From assembly GCA_037013685.1 (NCBI GenBank), contig CM072891.1, forward strand, positions 20,746,501 through 20,810,500: a DNA stretch of 64,000 bases, read 5' to 3'. The notes under the pieces were generated by a model, which saw only the letters and a program-made list of their open reading frames with translations, had not been told where the DNA came from and did no database searches. Position 1 is the first letter of the stretch, and each line of letters opens with the position of its first letter. This document shows, piece by piece, positions 1 to 13,100 of this stretch. This stretch comes from Acridotheres tristis. Taxonomy: Eukaryota > Chordata > Aves > Passeriformes > Sturnidae. Made by a program: the position numbers and the translations under genes.

Positions 1-308
1 TCCAGCCAGTTCCCAAGCAGAGATTGGCTCCTCCCAGTTTATTTACTGAGTGTGCATTCTATGCTATGGAATATCCCTTTGGCCAGTTGGGCCAGCTGTC
101 CTGGCTGTGTCTTCTCTCAGCTTCTTATGCCTCCCAGCCCATTCACTGGTGGAGTGGTGCAGGAAGCTGAAAAGTGTTTGACTTAGTGTAAACACTGCTT
201 AGCAACAACTAAAACATTAGTGTGTCAATGTTATTCTCCTCCTAAATCCCAAACACAGCACTAGAGCAGCTACTAGAAAAAATTAACTCTACCTGAACTG
301 AAACCATC
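1..308 (-). mobile_element. ERVL-type LTR (3' LTR, partial, cut by window edge)
   Basis: Read on the minus strand, this stretch has the look of the long terminal repeat of avian ERVL elements. It opens near 290-308 with a GTTTCAGTTCAGGTAG-like start, passes through a block reading as GTTTTAGTTGTTGCTAAG, and near 60-110 has the ACACAGCCAGGACAGCTG and CCAAAGGGATATTCCATA blocks typical of this LTR group. Because the integrase-like sequence lies at higher coordinates and is also antisense, this is the 3' LTR. It continues past base 1, so its far end and target-site duplication are not visible. Family membership is recognised from memory of these repeats, not from a search; the exact inner boundary could be off by several bases. 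Confidence 0.8.
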
Positions 309-1250
309 AAAGCACCCTAATTCTATATACCATTTATGTCATGGCCAGGCCCCACACTTTCCAGTGCATCCTTTCCTGTCTTTGGATATATACACACAAG
401 AATCATTCCCTTTGTCTATGTGCCATCCCTTTAAAATTTCTGTTGAGTTTATTTAGTCAATGATTTTGGAATCTATCTGTCATGGCAGTCCAAAGGGCAG
501 GAGAAATGGTCTGTGGTGTTGGATCGTTGCAGACCAAAGCCAGTTCTGGTTGCATCAACATTGTGCTTGTCTGTTTCTATTATTGTAGGGTTTCTTCAAA
601 TTTCATTCTTCATTAATGTGGGCAGTTGTTACTGTAATGCTGTTGATACTGCATATAGCAGCCATAGTAGGGATTACATATAGTGTTGTCTAGAATTAGC
701 AGCATACAATTCAAATCATTGGCTATTCTCACCTAGAATCAAATCCCCTGGAGGAACATATCAGACTTCCTCACTGTCCCACATCACCCATGATCTGACT
801 CTGGGTCCCTGAGCAAAAGCAATCCCATGGATGGGTTTGCCTTTGCCAGACAGGAATAACCCAGCCTGTCCTCTCCGGCATATTTTTGTGTGCACTATTT
901 TTTTTCTAATGTTTGTCCCTTTTTTTATTATGTAATAAATTGGATTTGGCATGGCCAGCCCAACTGGGAGATCCCCTAGTATTGACTGAGCAGTTGGCTT
1001 TCCCTAAATGTGTACCCCAATGTTTGAATGTCCCCACACCCATTGCTCTCAGTATAGTCTTTAACAGTCCGTTATATCATTCCATTTTCCCAGAGGATGG
1101 TGCACGACAGGGGATGCAGTGGACCCACCCAGTGCCATGCCCTTTGGTCCAATGAGCAGCAATTTTCATGGAAGAACCCCCTTTTGAGGTGTTTTGCCTT
1201 GAAACTCACATATCCATGCCTCTAGGGTCGAGGTAGATTTGCCATTCCAC
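309..1250 (-). mobile_element. ERVL-type provirus internal region, end of pol (decayed)
   Basis: This is the internal part next to the LTR at 1-308. The best preserved piece is the 63-residue minus-strand frame at 761-952, whose second half (around GKGKPIHGIAFAQGP) resembles the C-terminal end of ERVL integrase. Sequence at 1030-1170, also minus strand, looks like the end of the integrase core but is broken by stops and frame changes. Between the pol remnant and the LTR (309-750) I see no envelope-like frame, as expected for ERVL elements, which usually lack env. The copy is defective. The right boundary is unclear: similarity fades around 1200-1250, and the upstream gag and protease/reverse transcriptase parts are not recognisable, so the copy is probably truncated on that side. 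Confidence 0.7.
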
Positions 1251-2213
1251 TTCCTTATGAATGATGAAAGATGAAAGGTAATTTAGTACCAATTGAAATA
1301 CCAAAAACTGTTGTAATAGATACAATGTAAAAATGAAGGATAAATTTTTAACACTGCATACCTGACCCCTGAGTGCAGTGCAAATCCTTTGTGTGTACAT
1401 GAGGCAATCCACATTGGTCTTGGAAAAAAGGTAGCAAATCTTTTTTTAGCTTAAAATAGTAAATTGATTAACAGATCCTGTGTTGGAAGCATCTTTTGCA
1501 GCAGCAATTTACATGGTACTCTGCACATCATACAATTACACTGGTCAGGCTACACATACACAGAAAAAGAAGGGCCAAAACATTTCAAGAAGCCTAAAAA
1601 CTCCTCTGCATATCTTCTACCCATGGCTCTTTCACAGGTGAGGAACCTGAAACAGGATCCTCCTTCTTCTAGTGACACACCTCTGTAGCTTTTATGTAGC
1701 CCAGCAACCTCCCAACATTTCACTTCTCAGGTGCCAGGGATTTCCATTGGAAATGTAGAGACAGCAAATGATTGTTTGAAGCACAAAATCATGTTAAGAT
1801 ATCATCCTACTAAGAAGATTTTCACACTTTTTTTTTAACGAGTTCTCATTGTCCTGGGCAGAGGGTGAGTTGCTAAGTGAGAAACACAATTTCTGCCTGT
1901 TTTTGACATTGAGCAACACAGATCTGGCTGAATTTCCCCACTTGACCATGCAGTGTGTTAGTAGATAGCTGCTCTATTAAAACCTGATGTGATTTTGGAT
2001 TGCATTGGATTAGTTTCTCTCAAATAATTCTTCCCATCTAATTTGAGCGTAACACAAATACAGTAACAAGTGAGAGGACTTTTATTGTAGTTTTAATTCA
2101 ACACAGAGCACAATATATATAACTACTGAAAACAGAATCAGAACTTGACAGACTCAGAGCTGGCACTTCCCTAACCCTGCAGGCTCTGTGCAAACTGGAA
2201 CGGATAAATAACC

Positions 2214-2284
2214 GGGATGGGATGGGATGGGATGGGATGGGATGGGATGGGATGGGATGGGATGGGATGGGATGGGATGGGATG
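2214..2284 (+). repeat. GGGAT pentanucleotide microsatellite (about 14 copies)
   Basis: An almost perfect GGGAT array runs for 71 bases, ending in GATGAAATGAAA. On the + strand every unit supplies a GGG run separated by AT, so the array fits the canonical G-quadruplex pattern many times over. The minus strand reads as a CATCC-type array, which produces the artificial HPIPS peptide repeats of an open frame there; that frame is not a gene. Confidence 0.97.
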
Positions 2285-3393
2285 AAATGAAACTCTCTGC
2301 AGCTCTTTGGAGGTGCTGCTGTCTTTGGGGAGTCAAAAGTTTGTCCCTGAGACTTTGAAGGGAGTCAGGACATTTTCTGAAGCTCCATGTTGAAAAATCT
2401 TCCTTCTTTTCGCATCTCCCCACTGCCCATTGTGGAAGCAATACTTACTTCCGAGCCCCACTGTTGTTTCATGTTCATGTAACTGCAAAAGGAAGGGGAC
2501 TCTGAAAGTTTATGGTGGTGTTTGCTATGCTAAGCACCAGATGGATTTCTATCCAGATGTCCTAACAGCTGCTGAAAAGGCATGCACTAGAAAATTACTA
2601 CTTCCCAGTTACACATGCAGTTCCTACATGCAGAAAAGACATGGAAAGGCACTGATCAAGCTAAGGGTAAAAGGAAGCACATGTTTTACTTCCCTTCTTT
2701 CCCACCTGATGTAGGAAACTCGGGGAAACTTTTATTCTTCTTTAGGTCACTATGGATTATATAGTTCCTTATTTCCTGTTTTCCAGTCCCATATTCAGGT
2801 TTGAGCTCACACATGTCAGGAAATGCTGCTTGTGGAACCATTTCTGCATTTCATTTGGACTCATTTACATGTGCTGTTCAGCAAAACATGTCAGTCACAC
2901 TTCCACACTTTGATTTATCTTACTCTCATTTTGTGACTGGGAGATCCAAATGTAAGTAAATTAACTTAAAAAAAATTCCTTTAACTTCAGTTAGACCAGG
3001 GTTTTACTCTTACCCCTTTCTCAGAACAAATTATTACAAGTTTGTGCAGGTGTAAGCATCTACCACCAAAGGCCCACAGCTACCAAGCACTTGGCATGCA
3101 TCCCAACATGCTGAGCAGTACCAGTGGTTTTCCTCTCTGGTGGGAAAGATTGCTCACAGAATATAGTATTTGAGGTAGAATTAAAGGCTCTGGGAGAGGC
3201 TAACTTCACCATGGTATGGGCTAAAGAAAGTTGATGCTGGAGGTGTCTTCTTTCTGGAAGGGAAAATATTTAAGGACTGTGGTATTAGCTGCTAACTAGA
3301 TGCAAGCTGTATGTGAAATGGGCAGGATAATAGGGCTTGGTTCCATTTTGCAGGGTGTGTTTTTGAAGTAGATTCTTGTAATCAGATAGATTC

Positions 3394-3420
3394 ATATATA
3401 TATATATATTTTTTTTTTTT
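3394..3420. repeat. TA dinucleotide tract followed by poly-T
   Basis: A short AT/TA run passes directly into a run of about 12 T. It is simple sequence, with no sign that it is the tail of a mobile element. Confidence 0.9.
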
Positions 3421-6054
3421 AAATGAGGGAAGGATGGGAGACTGTGTAGTTTCTTTTTTCTAGGATCAGCATCTAGGAGCCCATTAGGAGTTACTCAAAG
3501 GCATAGAAGGCAGTCACCCTGCCTGAAGAAGCCCAGAGCACACAGAAAGCTGTTGTACTGGTAACAGAAAAAGTCTGCTCTCTTAGCACAATGGCTTTTT
3601 GCTTTCAGACTTGTCACTTATTTTTGGATGTAGTCTGAACAAAAAAATCAATTGCTTTTATTAGCCAAATACTCAGCTACAATCATTAACTAGGTTTAAA
3701 ACTCCATTTATTTTGTATTTTTGGTTTTGTCCGCTCAAAAGAAGTGATTTTTCCCCTCGAAATGAGTAAGAGCTAGCAGCTGTACTTAAAATATATTCTA
3801 TTCAATGTGTGCTGTAATTGCTTTTGTTCTTCATCGTATCAAGTCTTTTTTAAAAAAACAACCATTCCAGTGGAAGTTCAGCCTCTTTAACAGTTGATAT
3901 ATTTCTCTCTTGCTCCATTAGGAAGCTGATCCAGCTTCAGTTTCTGAATATCCTCATAGTGTCAGTGCACACGTCTTCTGTCAAGTTCAATTAAGAATAG
4001 CTCAGATAGCAGTTGAGTATTTTTCCATTGCAAATCATAACTTCTTGACCTTTTCAAAACTTCTTCTGCAGATGTTCTTGTGGTGGAGTGTCAGACTCCA
4101 CTTGGGCATCATTCCCTCATTAATGTGAAAGAGTGTGACTGTCTTCTCCTACACAAGCAGCTTTGTTTTGTTTTCTCTGCTGTTATTTGAGTTTCATTTT
4201 GGAGTGTGCATATGCTCAGATTTCCCCTCTAGCAGCACAGCTGGCTATACCCAAGAGTGTGCAGTCTCGAGTTTACAGCTAGCACTGCTGAGGTGGGGGC
4301 AGTGCACTGATGAGGAAAAGGGAAAGGAGGCAGGAGCACAGCCCTAGCAATGAGAAGATCACGGATTTATTCTGTTTAGATGTACATATCTCAATAGCTT
4401 GGTCAGACTAATAAGGGAATGGTAATGCTGCGTTGTAGTTAAGGTGTAACTATGCTGTTTCCAGTGGATAATTACAGCTTATTTATGAACTGCCAAACCT
4501 GACCAATTTGCTCACTGAGACCCCTTGGCAGAAATAGCCACGTGGGTGTTATAGGCCAGTTATGTCAACTCCTGCTGTACAATGGAATTATTCTGGGGAG
4601 TACTGTACTACTTTTTCTGATTAAAGGTGTTGATAAATATTGATGTAAAAAGACAAGCTTCCACTGTAGCTGAGCTGAGCCCAGGACCAGCTCTGTGCAG
4701 GACGACATTAACTGGCATAAGCTGGCAAGTCACAATGTGCCTCCTGAGTTCTTACATCTTAGAAATGACCTTGCATCTTGTTTGGCATTAGCTGCTTCCT
4801 GGTGGGCACTGCCTCTGCATCCTTCTGCTCCTAGGAAGGGATGCCCAAGCCCTGCTCAGATGGGAGGCTGCTCAGGATCCCCAGGTGCCAACTCCTGGAG
4901 GCTCCTCTTGTCCCCAGCCTAATGAGTCTGATCCACACAGCCAGGATATGGGAGCAGACAAAGCCTTTTGCTGAAAGACTAATGATAAAAAAGGATGGGT
5001 TTGGGGAGCATCCAAATTGCCATGTGGGGCCTCATCTTGGTGGAAACCTGTGAAAGTGCTTCTCTTACATTCACAAAAAATATTCTCTCAAATTTTAGAA
5101 ACAAGACCAAAAAGACAAACTCCAAAATCCTGTTTGCATATTCTGGCAACAGCATTTGACTATTTAGCCTCAGCTAAGACCTCTTTGAAGGCACTGTATA
5201 AGTTTGCATTGCCTGGATTCTCTCTGAGTCCCCACTCTCAGCTGGGGAAGATATGGTAAATAATGCTGGACACTTGAAAAACACATATTAATTGTATGAA
5301 AATGTCACACAGGTCAAGGAGGATTGTGTTTCGTCTTATTTACTGATACAAGGCAGCATCACCACAGGAATTTGTGCATCCTATACTCTAACATGCTCAT
5401 TTATTTGGCACTTCTTAATGGAAAACATGGAGCAATTACATGCAGACAATGCTGTAATGGAAAATAATTGAAGACAGACACGGTTTGGAGTTTTGTTTTG
5501 GTGGGGTTTTTTTAAACAATGCATGCCAGATCCTGCATGCAGCAATCCTTTTTTTTTTCTCCCAGCGTAAATGCAGCCAATACTTGAACCACACATGAAA
5601 CCACAGTTCTGAGGCTCTAACTTCACAGCCAGCTAGAAATGACCAAAACAACATCTGGTACAGTTAAAATTTGAAAGTGCTTTTTTGCTTTGTAGAGTTC
5701 CTTTCTCTGCTGAAGTCACCCTCAGTGGAGTTACTGTTTTGTAAGTGTTCTATCTGGGTAAACAGAAAACTCAATGGTTTTCTGATCTTCAGCAAAGGAT
5801 TTGTGTGAAAATCGTTCACATGAAAAAGGATGAAGTACATGTGTGCATAAATCTGTATGTATGCAGTATCTGAAGCATTTCTTATTATGTCTTCCACAAT
5901 GCTGTAACAGCTAAAGCTTCTTTTAAGTCAGTGTACACTCTGACATTCCCTTGCTTTTTATGGTTTTAAACATCAGTGTTTACCTCTGCATAAGTGAAGC
6001 TGTCAACACAGCGCTTCAAATATTAATGTGACATATATGCCTATTCTTGTTGCT

Positions 6055-6250
6055 CTTGTTGTTATTAATAGTAATCATAATATTTGAGTTACGGTAGTAC
6101 CTCAAGGCCCAGCCCTCTTCTCACTAAGTTTTTACAAAATAAAGTAAAGGGAGGGTCCTTTTCTAGACAGAAGATCAGTTGAAAATCAGACATGGAGAGG
6201 GAGAAAATCAGGCATGGAGCTGGAGCAGGTCAGAAGAAGATCTGAAGTAA
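6055..6250 (-). mobile_element. MIR/CORE-type SINE fossil (amniote MIR-like), 3' part
   Basis: Read on the minus strand, this matches the layout of the 3' half of amniote MIR-like SINEs: a region resembling 'interval of transcript counts, gap, then the short-gene tail' with TGAGGTACTACCGTAACTC followed by a trinucleotide-like ATTATTAATAAC end at 6060-6080. The usual CAGTGCCTAGCACA segment is badly worn (6110-6140). The identification rests on pattern memory and is tentative. Confidence 0.45.
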
Positions 6251-9200
6251 TGGTGATGATGCCACGTGTGTGAGAGGAATCAGAAATAATCATCAAGTTT
6301 AATTGATTTGGATGGTCACATACATTTCAGTGCTCTTGCACAGGTTGGAGCATTAAATTATGGTTAAGGGAGTGGAGTGGAAAGCACATAGCAGAAAACT
6401 GAAGCTGAGACATAACAGATTTTCTTGTACTAAGTCATTCATTGTCATGTTGCAGAAGTTGTCACACTGGAAAAAGTTATTGTCTTTTTCTTTATTGATA
6501 AAATATGAGTATTTCCACAGTGAAGTCAGAAATAATGGAAAAGGTACAAAAACAAAGGCTTTGCTGTTTGATCACTATGCCTCACTGCTGCTGAGTCTTT
6601 TTTTAGGGATGTAAGGAATAATTGTATGGCCATGTTTTAATAGTTTGACCAGTACTGATAGTGTTGTGAAAGAAATATCCCTGCTCTTCTTTGTCTCAAG
6701 GCTACAGGAATTGTGGGCAAGCAGGCATTAAGAAAGCTTTAAGTATTCTGTTTGCACTGCTACGTACTGGTAGAGTGGAAGGCAGGAAATCCAACCTCCT
6801 AAAATTACATATTAATAAACTACAGCATAATTTTGAGCTGGTGAATTTATGAGTCGGATTTTTTCCCTTCAGAATCTGACTTGCACACAACTGCTGAAGG
6901 GGAAAATGCAGCTTTGTCCTGCCTAACTGGCACAGATCCAACGTGCTAATGATACAGTTTTAAATCCTGCACGAGTCAAAGATGCAAATAAGTAGAGATG
7001 GGCTATGTTAGAAGCTTTTAGAAGTAGTTGTATGTGGAGATGGACCACAGTTTGCAGATGATTCAGGAGTGCTGCCTCCATCTGTCTGCTTTGCAGGCGT
7101 GATAATGGAGGCGATTAGTGAATTGCCACCATGGCAAGTAACAGCTTCCCTGGTGGCATTGGCTTTCACTGATTTTATTCAGCAGTGAGAGGATCCATGT
7201 TTCATTCCCAGAGACTCCACATCCCGGATCAGAGGTTATAGGGATGGCAGGGCACAAGCAGTATGATGTCTTCATTACCCAGAGCAAAAAAGCCAATTAT
7301 GCTGAACACCGGTGCTGTTCCCCCAGCTGCCATTGGCATCAGCTCCTGACACATGGGGTTGCCAAGTCTCTTGGCCAATATCTGCTGTTCTGGCAATTGG
7401 AACCATCCAGAAAAATGAAAAGGAGGAAAAAAAAAACCAGAAAAAACAAGAAGAAAGAAGACAATTAAAGGAATTATAAGAGAGATGAAGGAAGACAATT
7501 TTAGGGTCTGGTTCTCCAGCTAGTATCAAGTCCCTGTGAACAGCAAAGACTTCAACACTTTAACAAAATTATTTATGGACTGGACTCTTACAGGATAGCT
7601 TGGGAATACATCGGTTTGCTATTAAACAAATATACATGTGGATAGTTGTATTTGAGTGTAGCCAAATTACCTGGGAGTGCATGGGATTACCCAAACACAG
7701 AGAGTAGGAAATCCCTCTGCAGTTATCATGAGCTTATAGCTGTACACAACAGTGTCTCTGTGGTGTTGAGGGGCACTCCTGTGCTCATTAGGGGAAGGAC
7801 AGCATCTCACTTCAGCTTTCTCTGCCAGCTCTTTCCACAGTGCAAAGCAATGGCTCTAGCCTACGGATGTCAGAAGCTTTTATCTCCCTGACATTATTCA
7901 GCCCTTCTCCAGGTTTTTGAGGACATACATGATGGTTGAAACCTGAAGGAAGGGCGTGTTTTCAGAGCCTATTCTTCTAATAAACAGTGACTCTGAATTT
8001 GCCTGGTTGTCATTTAAATATCTTCCCATAACAACCACTGAAAAGAGACCCTGCTCTCACTCCCTGAAAAGAAAGCATTAACACTTCTGAAGGTCTCTTT
8101 AGCAGCATAATAAACTTAGTACATTTCAGGTCTGGGAGTTATTTACAGAATTTTTATGGGAAGCCAAATACATCAATAAGCACATTGAAAATATCTACCG
8201 GGACAGTGGATTATTGGAAAACTGAGAGTGCCAAGCTTCAGAATTAGGAAAATATTTTGAACTCGTGCAAATGATGAATGTGATGCCCTATTATGCACTT
8301 TGAGCTAAGGCATCCATTTATATGAGCTCACTTAATAAGGTATCATTTAATACAGTATGGTGAAAATAACCAAGTAAGTAATTTTCTTTTGTATAATGAA
8401 AGTACTCTTTTTTCTTTTCACAATCATGCTATCAGAGCACATTTTATGTTGTTGTTTAAAATTTAAAAATAAAATTTAAAATAAAGGGGAAAATTTGAAG
8501 AAATTCAAATGCTAAAGGTATCTTTCTAAACTATCTCTCATTTTAACTTAGAAGGACAATACCTCTTATTTTTCTGGTTTAAATTTTCCCCTTTATTAAA
8601 AAGAAATGAAAATGAGATACCTCCTCCCCACTTCTTTCCTTTTTCCTTCACCTTTCTTTTGATGTAAGGGAAAATGGAGTGGAGAATAAGCAGCTTTCTC
8701 AGGTTTTAGCCCCTCCCTTTCAAAAAGTCAGTCTTAGCTGACTGCTCTTTCTTTCTCTCCATGCTGAAAAGTGAAAGTATGTTCTTTCAGCACCCAGCCT
8801 TGATTGGGAAAAGGGGTGGTTTCTCTGGAAGAGTTTTCTTCTTCACTCCCCTGTAGCATGATCCAGCTGCTGTGTCCCGGGAGTCTTGTGCTGGGGAATT
8901 TGGGGGACAGACCATGTCCCCCGGGAGACTCCTCAGGCTGAGCTCACCCTGACCCACCCCAGCCAGGGCTGAAGGGCAGCCAAGAGTGGGGTGAGAGCCA
9001 GGCAGCTCCTCAGAGATATCCCAGAGCAGTGCAGGATGTTTCCCATCTCCTCTGCAAGCGGGGCAATATTGTGTATTTAAAGATCTGAAGCGCCCAGCGT
9101 CACAACGAGAGCAGGAGCATCCAGACAAGCCAGAGTTGGTTTTGTGGTTGGTGCTGTTTTCAAATTAGAAAAACAGTCAAAGGCTTTCGGGTAAGATGTG

Positions 9201-10159
9201 CATGTCAAAAGGCAATAAAGAAAACAACTGGTCTTAAAAGCTAATCGCCATGCACCATTGAGATTGGGACCAAAAAATGTTAGCTAATATTTTAAATGTG
9301 AGTGAAAGGTCAACAGATGAACCGTATTGTAAACATACATGTCAGCAGCAGGGCAGGGTTGAAGATAAAATTGGAACCATGTGCTTTTCCATTTCTCATA
9401 AGGCACAGAGGTCATGACCCCAACGGCTTAAAAGTCCCTCAACAGGGAAAAATATAATAATGTCATATGTCATGCAGGGAGATGCTGTGCTTATTAATTT
9501 TGTAAGGTACATACAATTGCTAAGAATAATGTTTTGTACTGTGAAGGAGAGAGTCTCTTTTAAGAACATCTGGTTTTTATCAAATAAAACTACTCTTGAA
9601 TCAGGTCTTAACACAATACATGGAAATACAGTTAGAACTTACAATGAACTGTAACTAATCCCACAAACTGACGAATCAGCACAAATCACTAAATATGATA
9701 TTTAGAGCAAATGAATGCAGTCATCTGATAAACCTTGGAACTGCCTCATTACTGCCATTTATTCAGTCATTAAAAAGCTGTACCCAAGTTAGCAGCCACC
9801 CCATTTCCACCCTAATACTTGAGGAAGCTGCAAGCTTTTTCTTTCATTTTTCTTTCCCCATTAATAAATTCTACCCATTTCCTTCCACGGTGCAGTTAGG
9901 TGGTCTTTGTGCTGAGTTTTAAATTAGAAAGGGAAGCACAGAGAAAGGATTGACCATTTCACCCAACCCAATTTCCCTCAAAAAAGACAAGGATGCCAAG
10001 GTGGTGCTCTGAAGGCAGAAGGCACTGTTGTATTTGTGGCAGGTCCATGGGTGGTTTATTGATGGCAATGACAGTGCTGTCACAGAGAGGGAAACTCTCA
10101 TAGTGCCTACCCAGAGTGATACTTTCCTTGAATACAAATGTTCATAGGTCTTGACTCTT

Positions 10160-10181
10160 AAAAAAAAAAATATATATATAT
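10160..10181. repeat. Poly-A plus TA dinucleotide tract
   Basis: A run of about 11 A is followed directly by five to six TA units. Simple sequence only. Confidence 0.9.
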
Positions 10182-13100
10182 GAAAGGTGTTTTTACTGTG
10201 CATTTACCGTGCATCTGCTCTTATTAAACAGTGTCCACTAGAGGAGTAAATGTGGGATTGAGAGAAAAAGGTTTAGAGTTCTGATCTTTGCTTTAGGTAT
10301 GTTTTCATGTCTTGGTAGGAAAATCTCTCGATTGCTTTCTTCTAACACTAAAATGAGCATACCTGTTTCAAAGCATATCTCTGAATATAACTAGTTGCAG
10401 CTTCTCTGTTTCTTTGAAGATTCAGGAAGGGTATTTTTGTATTATAGTTACGTCACAAAATGCCAGGCCCCTCCTGCTTTTCCATTCCTTAGGGTACTGC
10501 AGTTCCAACATAATTTCTTCTCTTCCCAAACCAGACTTCTCTCTCCTTCTTCTACTTCCTATCACTGTTCCACTTGTATTTCTTTCCTGCCAGAGAGCTG
10601 TCTGTTTTATCTCCCTTTATATGAATTTCAAAACTGAGGCTCTGAAATGTCTGGGATGAAAATTGCCCTCCAAGAGGCCAAAGTGAGGAAGGAACTGAAT
10701 GTTCTACTTAATTCAGATGAATCCATGCTAAACCTGTTCTCAACTGTTTTCTCAAATGCAATTACCAAATGTTATCTATGCCAAAAAGAACTTGTCTGCT
10801 GACTTTTTTTTTCCAGTTCCTGTGCTCATGAGCATGCAGGACTTTTATAGTAAATGGTATTCAGGAACATCAGGTTAGAAAGAACCACCTTCTGCCTTTG
10901 AGACTGATCTCCCACAGTTGCAACTGTAGATGTCCAGTTCAGGAGTGCACAGATCTTTCATTCCTGCAATCACAGCACACGAAACACTACTTCTTAGCCT
11001 TCAAAAATACATATTTATAGTGGAAGGTCAAAAGTCATGCTATAATGTGCCATAGGAGTATAACAGGAGAGATCAAGGGCATTGCAAAACGTGCAAAATA
11101 CAGCTCCCAGGTGGGAAAAAAAGTTGACTAATAACCATTGCTTCTGAGGAAATAGGGAAACCCAGTAAAGTACCTGCTGGTATGACCTGAAGTAAAAACG
11201 TGTGCTGTTCCATTGCGTGCCAGTGGGATGTGCCAACTAGATGCTGAAGGGAATGTGAAGCCTTGAAGCATGAGTGTGTCTGCATCTTATTGTAGTATTC
11301 AGTTGTTCAGCAGAGGGAGGAAAATATCAGAAACAAGGGCAGCAGGGTGATCAATTCTTCACAAGGTGTGAAAGCTTGAAGTTAATTTGGTATAACTGCA
11401 CTACAAACAGAGATATAGTCCCCTTTCAGACTCCCTTGTATGTACCCATACACTGGATACCTACAGATCTGCATCAGAACACACTTTCTGGGAATTTCTC
11501 TGTATAAATTAATCATTCCCTTCCCTAATCTCCTCAAAATCCATCTGAAAGTCATTTGGGCAACTTGTCACCATGAGCCTCGTGTAAGCAGCTTACAGAA
11601 TTTCACTCTTCAGACAGCTAAAAACCTTTTTCTAACTTTAACTACATTTATTCATGACCAGTTTATTGCAATTTGATCTTATGCTCTATGGTCACAGTTA
11701 CACAGGGCCATGATATCTTTTCTTTGCCTTTCCTTTATGAGGCTGAACAAGTCAACTTCTCCTATTTTCCTATCACAGGATGCATTCTCTCTCCCTTAAT
11801 AAATTCTGTGATCCTTCTTTGAAACTTCGTTTCAGTGCTGGTTGTCATTAAGATATTTAGAAAAAAGGTATCTGGGAAACTTGAGACCATGAACATGCAA
11901 TAAGTTGTCTGTGTGCAAGTGTTATAACATAAAAATTATGCACTCTCATACGTATCTCTACACAAGTATTTTGAAACAAAAAAAAAAAAAAATCAACGTT
12001 CAGGTTCTTGCCAAAATCTTTTCCTTGTGCTCAAAAGACCTCTTGGAGTCCTTCTCAGTTTAAGTAGCAAGAGGAAGAAGATGCAGCACAAAGACAATCA
12101 GAGCAGATCTAAATGCAATCAAAAATAGCTACCTCCTCTCTTCTTCTCGGAACTGTGTAACTTTCCCTAGTTATGTTTTTAGAAAGTTGGTATGTGCCCC
12201 TACATGTGCTTGCAGAAACCCTAGAACCAGGCATGTTGTTATCATGTCACTTTTCATACTCCAGTCATCTTAAGGGATTTCATAAATCATAAGGATCTTA
12301 CTCATACTTAAAACATTGTCAAAAGCACTTAACTCTGTTATGCCATTCTAATCTTAATTTTCAGTATTTAAGCCTCTTATAAATGCATACGGCTTAAATG
12401 CTCATATAGCTGTCAGTACTGCCCCCGATTGCATTACCTGCAAATTCACGATAGAAAGCTGTGCACTGAAACTGCTGTGTTGTGGAGAACTTAAAAGAGT
12501 ATTTTGAATGACTCCTCCTGGATCACCGTTTTAAAGCAGTCAGCACTCACTTGAGGTACCAGTCTTGTATGTTACTAAGTATCACTATATTCTGTTCTAT
12601 ACTTAAAGGCTGTCCAAATTCTGTGCCTGATTCTGCAGTCAGATCTGCACAAGCCTAGATGTGTACATCTGCAGCGCATCTTTGACTCTAGTAGTGCCTT
12701 GAGCAAACAGCAGTCCTATAATCTTGATTAAATTTAATAGCCAAAAGAAGAGGCTAACCACAAATCAGTGATGGTGAAACATAAGCCTTGCCCACCTCAC
12801 AGATATAAGAGAGTTCTGTGTTCTCATACCCTACCCCAATCATACTTAGACCTGATTGAAAGCCAAACCAAATTGTAAATGAATCCAAAACCAAACCTCA
12901 AATTGGCTTCTGGCACTTTCAATGCTTTTATTTAGGTGCCACCCAGCTATGGAGGCTCCACAAAACCAAGCTGCTGTTATTATCAGCCTTTATTCTACTT
13001 CTGTGACTGCTTCTGGCACCATCTATGGCAATTTAAAGCATAATTAGCAGAGTGAAAGGCAATGAAATTTTGACCGAAAATGGTCTATTACTGTGATCCC

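Noticed and set aside
2154..2441. 95-codon minus-strand frame with repeated HPIPS units
   Set aside because: The repeats are the direct translation of the GGGAT microsatellite; the rest has no recognisable domain.
8787..9128. 113-codon minus-strand frame beginning with a Cys-rich stretch
   Set aside because: The Cys spacing does not fit a zinc-binding family I know, and the frame has no coding context.
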